From contig NC_134766.1 in NCBI RefSeq assembly GCF_050436995.1, positions 8,742,001-8,806,000 on the forward strand: a stretch of DNA of 64,000 nt. The letters are read 5' to 3'. Positions 42,491 through 52,819 of this stretch are shown here, one piece after another. The number at the start of each line of letters is the position of its first letter. Positions within the stretch are counted from its first letter, which is position 1. Below the pieces are notes generated by a model that made no database searches, was not told the DNA's origin, and was given only the letters and a program-made list of their open reading frames with translations. The DNA comes from Anticarsia gemmatalis. Lineage: Eukaryota; Arthropoda; Insecta; Lepidoptera; Erebidae. The translations under genes and the position numbers were made by a program.

Positions 42491-45018
42491 TTACAAAAAC
42501 GCAAACTGTAACAGCACTACTGTGTAGTTAGTTAGTAAACTCATCAAACACAGCGGTAGTACGGCGTCGATGTAAAACAAACCGCATAAAGACATCTTGT
42601 CGAATGAAGTTCGGTACAAACGTTTTATGTTCTTGCATAGTCTTCGCTCTGCATCTGTAAATATGGAAAAGGTTTTTTATTTTACTATTTTATGCTATAT
42701 TGAAATAACTATACTTTAAGATGACACAAATGAAAGTACTTGATAATCCAGAAACTCTATTTTCTATTCTCAACACTATTATTTTATAATCGAACCGTTT
42801 AAACAGAAGATGAAAACACATGTCTCTATATCTATTTAAAATAGAGCCAGCTCTTGAGTGCAGGATATTGCTAGAGGATCGTGTCACAATAATCAATGAA
42901 AAAAATTCTGTGCCGCGGTTCTTTACATGCAGGTACTGTCGAGTATCGAAAGTTTGATATTTAAAATGTACTGCCAAAATAGTTTCTACAATGCCTGTCA
43001 GAGGCGCTGATCAGACTTTCAAATAACATTTTTCGATTGCTAACACGTTGTCGATAGTCGATAGTACTAGAAAATCGAGCTACTGGTTTGTTCCTACATA
43101 CTATTCTTAGAAAGAAACTAAATCATAAATGTATTACCTGTACAGTTACTTTTCAATACTCGAGCGCAAGAATCTTGAGTTTTCATCAAACTGATGTACA
43201 GCTTCTCACAATAAACACTGACTATTGTTTGTAACATCAAAGTTTTAGTCAGCCATATAAATATAGAGAATGCCGTCATTGACTTGAGAAACTGAAAACA
43301 TAAAGCAAAATCTATACTAATCTATACTAATATTATAAAGCGGAAGAGTTTGTTTGTTTGATTGTTTGTTTGTTTGTTTGAACGCGCTAATCTCGGGAAC
43401 TACTGGTGCGATTTGAAAAATTCTTTCAGTGTTAGATAGCCCATTTATCGAGGAAGGCTATAGGCTATATATCACCACGCTACGACCAATAGGAGCAGAG
43501 TACCAGTAAAAATGTTACAAAAACGGGGAAAATTATGATTCTCTTATGTGATGCAAGCGAAGTTGCGCGGGTCAGCTAGTGTAATATAATAAATGATAAT
43601 TTAAATTAGGTCCTCCTGAAATTATTTTGTACTTCCTGATAATACCTATAATTAACTATTGTTTATGATTTAGCACAATCATTTTTATACAAACTCTGAT
43701 CCCCTATTTTATCCCCTTAGGGTTAGAATTCATAAAAATCTTTTCTAAGTGGATGTCTTTGTCATAACATTAACTTGCATGCCAAATTTCAGCCCGATAC
43801 GTGCTTTGATAGATCTCTGTGTTAGTCAGTTAATCACATTTAAGTTATATATTAGGACTTACCTCAAAACCTTCTGTTGACAGGCTCATCATATTGAGAA
43901 ACAATTGCAAATAAACTAACTCATGAGAAAATAACTCGATCACGAAAAAGAGTATCTGAAATCAAACAAAACATATTAAGCTCACTAGTCACTACACACA
44001 TAATAATATTCAGGTCGGCAATATTCGGTTTGATATCATTTATCGAACAGCAAAGCCAACTTGAGGCAATCACTGCACTCCGGCTTATGCCGATCGGATA
44101 GTTCCTTCAGGTCTGATCGTCACAGTTCGCTTAAAACATTCAGGCGCGGCGACGTCGAGCGGCATTTTTACGAACATTCATCTACACTTATTTTGCCACC
44201 CGACTAGATCGTAGTGAGTGTATGTGTGTAGCAAAAATAGCTTATAAAATACTACTATTGAAAATAATATCATTATAGAGACATACCAATAGCTTAAAAC
44301 TCATTTTGTACTCATGATAGCACTTTAAAATATTAATATAAGTATTAAACATTCGCTTGCATTGCGTCTCATTCTCACTAACGTTCAAATTCAAGTTCAA
44401 GACTTCGTGATTCCACAAATCAACTTTATTTATCAATATCTGAAGACATCTTGTAGCGTAAATCATATTAGCATCAAATGTAATCAAAAAATAACTCGTG
44501 AAGGAATAAAATATTGGCAATTGTTTCGAAGATCCAATAGTTAAACTAGCGCCTAAGATATATATACAAAAAATAAAAACAAAGCAACACCAGTTTCTTA
44601 TAGTAAATGTCTTAAACTGTTTACTATTATTGAGAATTCTGTGAACATTTTGGAAGGTTAAGACAAAATTGATGTTGCTTTTGAAGTAAAAGACACTGAC
44701 GATGAAATTAACAATGAAACCAAGGCCGTAGAAGCCAAAATCGTAATAACAAGAGGTATATACAAAACTAGCGTAACTAAAGAAACTGGCGTCAGAATTA
44801 ACCCGAATCGTACGGTATAGAAAAGCGAGAATGAAGGAGATGTTTCCACATAACAAGATGAAGTTGGTTAATCCACTATTGGGACTTATAAAACCGTCTT
44901 TGATCCTATATTTGGAACCGAAAAGAATAGTTTGCATTAAATTCAAAGGATATAACATTGTTTGTACGTCTTGGTCTATGGAGTTATGCAAAATTGTGAC
45001 AGTGTAGCTTTTAGGCAT
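42491..45018 (-). CDS. Gustatory receptor, four exons, complete (GrM)
   Basis: Exons 45018-44287, 43955-43863, 43291-43138 and 42654-42491 (phases 0, 0, 1) encode 380 aa. It starts MPKSYTVTILHNSIDQDVQT with MLYPLNLMQTILFGSKYRIK, then FKSNINFVLTFQNVHRILNN and FDANMIYATRCLQIL, closest to GrN and GrO. Exon 2 opens ILFFVIELFSHELVYLQ. Exon 3 has WLTKTLMLQTIVSVYCEKLY and TQDSCARVLKSNC. Exon 4 has RRLCKNIKRLYRTSFDKMS, FYIDAVLPLCLMSL and NYTVVLLQFAFL. Intron 2 holds a Helitron and intron 3 a MITE-A. It is head-to-head with GrN at 1.28 kb. Confidence 0.93.
42911..43085 (+). mobile_element. MITE-A copy
   Basis: GCCGCGGTTCTTTACATGCAGGTACTGTCGAGTATCG to GTTGTCGATAGTCGATAGTACTAGAAAATCGAGCTACTGG; the core CTGTCAGAGGCGCTGATCAG is preserved. 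It lies in GrM intron 3. Confidence 0.7.
43321..43579 (+). mobile_element. Non-autonomous Helitron
   Basis: Begins TCTATACTAATATTATAAAGCGGAAGAG, preceded by another TCTATACTAA at 43311, and ends GATGCAAGCGAAGTTGCGCGGGTCAGCTAG|T. Same family as 8804-9083; in GrM intron 2. Confidence 0.8.
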
Positions 45019-46300
45019 GTTTATATTTGTTTTTTCTACGTTATCAAGCTAATATAATGAAGGTTTTAATAGCCCAGGTCTTTGCCCATCAATGATGCTA
45101 ATAGAAAAACGACTTCCTGAACAATGTGCTCTATACTAATTTGAACACGAAAGGTTAATTATAATTATCTTAACAGGTTTTGGTGATTATTCAGGACTGG
45201 TGATTGATATAAGTTTGTCATGTTCAGTAAAGGCTTTTGTGATTGATTGAAAACTACTTGATTAAATTAATATTGAGTTATATTTTGTAGAGAATATGAT
45301 GTGTTTTTCTATAGATATATACAAATATATGTTCTTGTAGGTAAAGCATTAGTCCCTGGTTATTGATGCCTACTCCTATAGAAAATAGGCGTAATTTAAT
45401 GTATCATGATGATAAGTGTGTTTGTTAATATAATATATGTAAAAAATATATGTTCATAATAAAAATGTTATTTAGCTAAGATACTATATCTTATCTAAAA
45501 CAACACCAAGCAATATTTTTTTTATTTATTCATGATCCTAACAATTTGTTTTGCTGGTTCTTACCAAATAGGATAGTGTAAAAAAGTGCGAGTTGAGGAC
45601 TTTGCATGCCCTCTAGAAATGCAATATCATGACCTGTGATAAAATCTCGCATGCCTAAACAAAGCCTTTATCAAAAAGGTTATATATTATCTTAGCCTTT
45701 GTTCCAAACTATGTACTAGCGATTGCCTATCTGAACTCCACAACCCAGTCACCTGGGTTATAACACGACACCCCTCGGTAAGACCGGTTGTCAGACTTTC
45801 AAGCTTCCGACTACTGTTAACGACTGTCAAAGATCCACGAAAATGACAGCCGGGGCCGACAATTTAACGAGCCTTCCGAAACACTGAAGAACTCGATATG
45901 TATAAGATGGTCACCCTCCCACAGAACAACCTCGGCAAGCTGAGTTTACTCAGAGATCGATCCGTGCGGCTGTTGTTAACAAAGCTAAAAGGTTATTAAA
46001 CTTAAAGTTACGAAAGCCTAGAAAGAGACCGAGATTAATATTATGATGGCATAGATAAAATCAATTACAAACGCTGAGTTTCTACCTATCTTCATTATTA
46101 TAAACCATGTGTTATAATGTACTGATAAAATTAAAACTATCAATCAACACTTTCAAGTAAATTGCAATATCGCTAATGCACGGTTGCGCTACATATTAAT
46201 TTGTCACTGCTTGTTTGTTGCTAACAACATAATAGATTAATACAAGTACTTAGTTTAATGATATTAATTAAAAACATGACTTGATAATTTTTATTATAAC
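45019..46300. other. Head-to-head intergenic region GrM/GrN with R2-like repeat
   Basis: Bases 45725-45965 (GGTAAGACCGGTTGTC, GGCCGACAATTTAACGAGCCTTCCGAA, CAGAGATCGATCCGTGCGGCTG) are a diverged R2-type repeat. A short R1-like piece (AAGTGCGAGTTGAGGACTTTGCATGCCCTC) is at about 45575-45615. No gene. Confidence 0.5.
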
Positions 46301-48879
46301 ATGCATTCATACTTCGTAATAAGTTCTTTTAAGGATACTATAAGAAACTACCAAGAAAAACAACAAAAGATGCTGAGCATGAAGACAGGAGAGAGTACTC
46401 TTGTGAATATTCTATCAAACGATTTGGTAGACAAGGACATACAAGCAATGCTAAAGCCTTTAAACCTCATGCAAATCATTCTACTGAACCCCAAATATAG
46501 AATCAAAGATGACTTCATTTACCCAAACAGAATGTTCTCCAAAGTCATGTCGTTCTTTGCAGTCTTAGCCTTAACTTTCGCATTTGTGTGTCGCACGATC
46601 AACTTCTACTTCGACCAAGCGATACGGATCTACATTATATTCATATACATCGCTTCTTATTACGATATTATCTTTTTCTGCGTCGGGTTTAGCTTAAATT
46701 TCATCACCAGTGTCTTTTTAGCCAATGACAATATAAAATTTGTTATTACTTTTCAAAAAGTGCACAGATTTCTTAACAATAAGAAGCAATTTGAGGTTTT
46801 TACTCTTGTGAATTGGATTGACGTTATTTCCCTTTTTAGTGGTTATATTTTGTCTAGTATTATCTTCATTGTTTATTGTTTATACGCGCCTGTCTATACA
46901 GTGTTCTGTTGTATAATATTGATTGTTTTTGATGCTAACATGATTTATGGTAAACGTTGCATACATTTGTTGAAAGATAAGGTAGAATATTGGAACGAAG
47001 AGGTTCTTAATTCTCGATTGAAGAGCGATGAGAGTCATTGTTTAAAAATGTATGAGGCTTATGTAAATATATTAAGGTGTTACGATTACTATAAAGTGAA
47101 TTTTAAGTATTTGGTAAGTACACCTACGATTCTTGAAAATAATATAAAGAAGTATTGGTAGCCCGGCAGAAATACATCATCACTTTTATGGTATCCATTC
47201 GGGAAAAGAAAAACGTGAACCTATTACTGAGACTTCCTTGTCCGTCTGTCTGCAACCACGGTCGGATCTCATGAACCGTGATAGTTAAACAGTTTAAATT
47301 TTAATTTTGATGTGTTTTTGTTATTCCGCTATAACAACAAAAGCCGAAATCAGAATAAACTCTCGATCGAGAAATCGATTCTCTACTACTACTACCGACA
47401 ACCGACTTTGTCATCGAGAAATTTTGTTTGAAAATCTGATCAGCGTCTCTGACAGGCGTAGGAACTACATAATTTGGCAGAACCTTCTAAATGTCGTCGG
47501 TATTTTTTTACATCTTTATTTGGTCTCTAGTGTATACTTCTCTCTTTTAAAGTGTTGCCAGTTTATTCACATTGATTCTTCATTTCAGGTTCTTTTTTAT
47601 ATTATGGAATTATTTTCTCACGCGTTAATTTATATACAAACTGTGATTGTTTTGTTAAAGTTACCTATCTATGGCGGCGTCGTAAGTGCATTTATTACCA
47701 TAATTCGATTAGATTGCTTTATCACAATAATGAATGGAATAATCTGTAATGTTGTTAATTTTTCTAAATAAATAAGTAGTACCTAGTTCTCAATTGAGAT
47801 ACACAATACGCATGTTGGTAAAGTCAGAAAAATTAAAAAACAGTCCGCGCGTCACGATTTTTGTTATAAGCCAGTCCTTTATAAAGAACGCAGTCTTTGG
47901 CAGCAAAAATGTATACAATTTTAAACATTTTATACATGTGCTTTTTCAGACTCAAGGAATGTTAACAATAGTGTCAGTGTACTCCTGGCTGATGAAGACC
48001 TGGGTGTTGCTGATGATATTCTGTTATTACTGTGAGAAGTTCTATACAGCACTGGAGGTGTCTCAAGACTCGTGTGCGGTTATTTTGAATTCCAATTGCA
48101 CAGGTAAATACTTTGACGACGCAACTGAGGTAAAGGGAAGAAGTATTTAAAATTAATTAATTATCAAGTAATTATTACAGAGAGATGTCTCCTTTTGTCT
48201 CGATTCCTAAATATAAAAAAAATGGAAAAAATATTCTTTTAACCAAAAAAAAAGTACCAAGTTTAGGAAGAAAACTTGAAAAAAATATTATACAAGGAAG
48301 CCCGATATTATTTTGGCTAACCTAAAAATAAATAGACGACGTTGGTAGCTACATACTCAAACATCAACATAAAGCTCACCAACACTTTTTAGCTTGCTTA
48401 CTAGTATCTTGAGCTATACAGTGTGTCTATTAAAAAAACATCCTACTAGTCTTGGTGCGTGGATGAAAAGGTATATTTCCAGTTGTCACCTCAGACACTG
48501 TCTCCCGCAGTGACAACAGGGAATAAAAAGTAGAAAGAAAATTCCCAGTTGTCACACCGGGGTGACCACTGAGAATACAAGTATGAAGAAAATTCCCAGT
48601 TGTCACCTCGGGATGACAGTGTTAAACGAGACAACTGGGAATATGGAAAACAAAAATCTGTAAAAGTGATTCCGTGTAAGGTTAAGTTAAGTCTAAACTG
48701 TACTATTATTTGCAGATGCAGAGCGAAGACTATGCAAGAACATACAGCGAGTCTACCAAACATCTTTCAGTAAGATGTCTGCGTGTGGATTGTTCTACAT
48801 CGACGCTATGTTACTGATGTCTCTTTTAAGTTTACTCACGAATTATGTTGTAGTGCTGTTGCAGTTTGCGTTTCTGTAG
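46301..48879 (+). CDS. Gustatory receptor, four exons, complete (GrN)
   Basis: Exons 46301-47113, 47589-47681, 47950-48103 and 48716-48879 (phases 0, 0, 1) encode 407 aa from MHSYFVISSFKDTIRNY. ATGs at 46370 and 46379 are alternative starts closer to the family norm. Exon 1 has LVDKDIQAMLKPLNLMQI, NPKYRIKDDFIYPNRMFSK and FDANMIYGKRCIHLLKDKVE. Exon 2 is VLFYIMELFSHALIYIQ. Exon 3 is WLMKTWVLLMIFCYYCEKFY, then SQDSCAVILNSNC. Exon 4 has RRLCKNIQRVYQTSFSKMSA, CGLFYIDAMLLM and NYVVVLLQFAFL. Intron 1 has a MITE-A piece; intron 3 has foldback tandem repeats. First of five same-strand genes (GrN-GrR). Confidence 0.92.
47360..47492 (-). mobile_element. MITE-A fragment
   Basis: ATCGATTCTCTACTACTACTACCGACAACCGACTTTGTCATCGAGAAATTTTG to CGTCTCTGACAGGCGTAGGAAC, inverted relative to 22895-23071 and missing the far end. 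In GrN intron 1. Confidence 0.65.
48476..48655. repeat. Tandem/foldback TTCCCAGTTGTCAC repeats
   Basis: Three imperfect units carry TTCCAGTTGTCACCTC or TTCCCAGTTGTCACxCxGG (near 48478, 48541 and 48593), closed by the inverse ACAACTGGGAATA (48632-48644). GTGACAACTGGGAATATTTAACG also occurs at 39413-39435, so the motif is dispersed. Likely a small MITE or its tandem derivative in GrN intron 3. Confidence 0.6.
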
Positions 48880-49684
48880 TAGGTATTCAAATTAATATAC
48901 CGATTTCCATTAAGTTCAACATCTTTTTTTAAATTTTACATTTAACAACTGACACAATGTACCTATAACCTGACCAGGAACAACTATTTGTGGATCACAC
49001 AAATAATAGTTCCGTTAGTTAATCGAACCCACGATCTCCTGACACAATGGTAGTGGCTTAGTTTCTTCCTCACTTACAATTGGTAAACACCTTGCTACCA
49101 CCGAACAGCATCTTAATTTGAATCGCAGGTAAAAAATTAAAATATTTCAATTTAGAAATGTCATAAGTCGGCTCTTAGTCACAAAATAAACATGATTTCG
49201 TATAAAAAATAATCGATTTTCTTGTACTTGTCTTCACATTTCCAGTTTAGTTTTGTGCTTAATTTTTTCCCTACTCATAATTGGTAAGCACCTTGCTTCC
49301 ATCGAGAAGCACCTTAATTTGAATCGCAGATAAAAAAATGTATTTCAATTTAGAAATGTCATAAGTCGGCTTATAGTCACAAAATCAACATGATTTCGTA
49401 TAAAAATCTAATTACACTTAGTTGGATGACATAATATACTATCTACACTTTGTCAACACAAGTCAAACACTTTTTGTATGGCAATATTTTTCATGCATTG
49501 AAAAAGTCCTATTAAGTTCCAGTAGGCGTATGAAAACATCAACATATGTAAGTAAATTGCACTTGATGTAATTAATATTATAAGCGGTAACTTCAAAGTG
49601 ATCCGTAGAATAACCAACACTACTGCAAACCATTTTAAAAATAGTCTACTACCAATTTTTTTTTACAAAGAAACAGCTGACAAA
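48880..49684. other. Intergenic GrN-GrO with SINE fragment and a 200-bp tandem repeat
   Basis: A minus-strand SINE head (about 48975-49075; AACCCACGATCTCCTGACACAATGG). Then two copies of a unit of about 200 bp (about 49069-49260 and 49270-49430) share CTTAATTTGAATCGCAG, ATTTCAATTTAGAAATGTCATAAGTCGGC and AACATGATTTCGTATAAAAA. No gene. The duplicated unit lies upstream of GrO. Confidence 0.65.
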
Positions 49685-52200
49685 ATGAAAACCCTCAAAC
49701 TAAATTCGATACACAATAAAAACAAAATCTTCAGCGTTGATATACTTTCAAATAACTACATTGACAAAGATATAGAAGAAATGTTACTACCTTTAAATTT
49801 CATGCAGACTGTCTGCTGCAGTCCAAAATACACTATCAAAGGCAGCTACATAACTCCAAAAAGTCTTAAGTCAATTCTCATATCTTTTTGTGGTACACTA
49901 TTCATTATTTTTGCTTTCCTTTTTCGTATGCTTATGATGTATTACAACGAAGTTATTAAAAAGGACAGTTACTTCTTATATCTCTCCGCTTTCTTTGATT
50001 TTGGTTTCTATAGCTTCGGTTTTTTATTAAACTTTATCATAAGTATCATTAAAGTTAAGGACAACATCAAGTTTGTATTGATCTTTCAAAATGTGCATCG
50101 ATTTCTTAACAACAATAAAAGTTTGAGATACATCATTATTGGGAATTGGATCTATATTATTATAGTCTTCAGTATTTATATATGTGTTTGCGGAGTTTAT
50201 TTAAGACATTATTTTCATTTCCCGCCGTATGTTTTGTTTATTAATTTAATGTTGATAGTGTTTGATACAAATATGGTTTACGCTACAAGGTGTATTGTGA
50301 TGTTGAAAGACAAGATCGATTTATGGAATGAAGAGGTCTTGAATTTGAAGTGTGTTGGTGATAAGTCTTACTGCAAGAAACTGTTTGAAGCTTACAACAA
50401 CATTATAGAGTGTTATAATATTTACAAAGATAATTTGAAGCTTCTGGTAAGTATAAATTGGTAAAAGATATTAATAATGGACAGGATTTTTTACTAGTGA
50501 ACTTTTGTTTCCAGATTCTATATTATTCTGTGGAGTTCTTTGCTCACACGTTGATCTTCATTCAGATTCTGATTGATATGTTGAAACTATCTAAAGATAT
50601 GGAGGTAAGCATAATGAAACAATATTATAAGTGTATTTGGGAGTAATGACAAACATGCAATAGACAAGCTTTTAGTAATTATGGCGACATAGAAAGTTAG
50701 CAACTGAATACGAGATAGCAAAACACATGAATTAATATGTGATGTAGCTCAAAAGTACTGCAATTGTGGCTGTGTGAATGAAAGGTCATTAGACATGTCC
50801 CCTTAAAAAATCACTAGTTAAATTACTTTAGGCACCACAAAAGCAGTACGTAGTTACTTTATTTATTCATTGGACTCAGCAAAAAAAGCTTTCACTTGCT
50901 TTAGGTACAATATGAAATATGTCCTTTTGAATTTGTAAATTCAGTCTTCTTCTTACCGGATGGCTAGTGTCAAAGTTGTTCAAGCCCGAAGGCCATTGAC
51001 ATGGCTTAACGACTGCTATCGTAGTAGATAACAACCGGGACCGACTTTTAACGTGCCCTCCGAAGCACGGAGACGCCCAGTTCATATACCACTATGCGGT
51101 CACCCATCTATGGAGTGACCGCGCCAAGGGTTGCTTAACCCACAGATCGATTACCGACCGGTGAGCGCAACTGGCTATGGGCGTCTCTATAAATTCAGTG
51201 TGATCAAATAATATCATTTATGGATATTGTCTTTTTATAGATAACGATATCAATGGCAAACGTATCGGTATATACGTGGATAGTGAAGACCCTCTTACTC
51301 CAATCCATGCTGAGTATACACTGCGAACTGTTCTACGTGGCAATGTTGAACACGCAAGATTCCTGCGCTCTTGTACTTATATCTAATTGTTCGGGTAAGT
51401 GTCAAAGGGTAAAATAATTTACTTGTAGAAATAAAAATAGTTTATTTTAGTCCGGGGCTGAATCTATACTGATGTCATACAAATAAGATATTAAATTACC
51501 ATTTTTAAGTTAAGGTAATACTTCGACTAAGTGTTGTTGTCTCGTAAATTGAAGCACTTAACCTCCAATATTTGGTTTTGTTTTACAAATCTTTTATTCA
51601 TAAATCGGAAATTACAAACCTGTCAAAGTTTTGTAAATCACTTTCGCCCGGTTTCTGAGTACATTTAGCGGTAGTTTATCGATTCAATAGCGTTTTTTAT
51701 ATGAGTTCTAACGCTATTGAATACATAAACTACCGTTAAATTTACTTCAGAAATCGGGGGTTAGCGAGATGTATGATGAATGCACTTTAAACCGAGGCCC
51801 TGCGGTATAAAAAAAACAATGATTACATCCTCTATTGACCACGCAATTTAAGCAGAAACAGATTAAAATTAATCAGAAATCAAAATCAAATAAGAAACAG
51901 TACTTCCCAGACACCAAAATTATTAAACAGTAAATAATAATCGTACTATCGATACTAATGTTAATTATAATATCACTTACAGAAGCAGAAAAGAAGCTAT
52001 GCAAGAACATACAGCGCATGTACCAAGCATCGTTCAACAAGATGTCTGCGTGCAACATGTTTTACATCGACGCTATTCTACCACTATCTTTGTTAAGCCT
52101 TCTAACTAACTACACAGTGGTGCTGTTACAGTTCGCAATACCACCGCATGAACGTACTGTGAATCATGATATATATTACAATGTGACGTTTATACTGTAA
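49685..52200 (+). CDS. Gustatory receptor, four exons, complete, with extended C-terminus (GrO)
   Basis: Exons 49685-50446, 50515-50604, 51241-51394 and 51983-52200 (phases 0, 0, 1) encode 407 aa from MKTLKLNSIHNKNK. The frame is open further upstream, but with no earlier ATG. Landmarks are NNYIDKDIEEMLLPLNFMQT, VKDNIKFVLIFQNVHRFLNN and FDTNMVYATRCIVMLKDKID. Exon 3 has WIVKTLLLQSMLSIHCELF, then TQDSCALVLISNC. Exon 4 has KKLCKNIQRMYQASFNKMSA, CNMFYIDAILPLSL and NYTVVLLQFAI. After QF the frame runs on for about 20 extra residues (PPHERTVNHDIYYNVTFIL), unlike siblings that stop within a few. Intron 2 contains an R2 repeat. Closest to GrN and GrM. Confidence 0.92.
50945..51178. repeat. Dispersed repeat R2
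   Basis: GGATGGCTAGTGTCAAAGTTGTTCAAGCCC, CATTGACATGGCTTAACGACTG, GGGACCGACTTTTAACGTGCCCTCCGAAGC and CACAGATCGATTACCGACC match 41255-41466. Non-coding; in GrO intron 2. Confidence 0.7.
51645..51760. mobile_element. Foldback MITE with ~50-bp imperfect inverted arms
   Basis: The left arm CGCCCGGTTTCTGAGTACATTTAGCGGTAGTTTATC...CAATAGCGTT pairs with the right arm AACGCTATTG...CATAAACTACCGTTAAATTTACTTCAGAAATCGGGGG around a spacer of about 15 bases. It lies in GrO intron 3. Confidence 0.7.
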
Positions 52201-52819
52201 AGGCTTTAATACTATGGACGTTTGATTTAAGTTTTGATTATAGTATGCGAATTGTACTCACTGTTTATATATTTTTTACTTACTTCAACATCAATTTGAA
52301 GTTGTTATTAGATACCGATATATTAACTCTCTCTCTCTCTCTCTCTCTTTTCTGCAATGCATCTCTTTTCGTAGTGGAATCAGCCTTCTTTATCTTTCTC
52401 CTATTCACTGTTTTTTAAATAATCTACACTTACTACTAATACCATTACAATTTGCAGTTGTAAATATTATAAAAGTAAAAAACATTCAAAGCTATCTTGA
52501 TTTTGAACTTTAACTATCACCAAATCAACCTTCTTCATATGTCATAAGTTTTAAGGTTACGGGAATTAACGCATTATAACTTGAAAGGCACTTCACATAC
52601 ATATAAAACTATATTATAGAATACAAATATTACTTTTCTCGTAACAATTTTCATGTCTAGTTAGTACTTCTAACAAAGTAGCTCATGCTAATAACATTTG
52701 TATGATTTAAAGGAACCGTAATAAAGAGATAAAAATAATACGCCATATTACATTATGACAAATGACATTCAAATGACAAACCACTTATATTAACGTTATC
52801 TACATTCATAAATATAAAA
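52201..52819. other. Intergenic GrO-GrP
   Basis: AT-rich, with a (CT)n run at about 52328-52348. No gene or other element recognised. Confidence 0.6.

Noticed and set aside
49069..49430. CRISPR-like repeat array
   Set aside because: Only two long imperfect units in a eukaryotic genome; no regular spacers.
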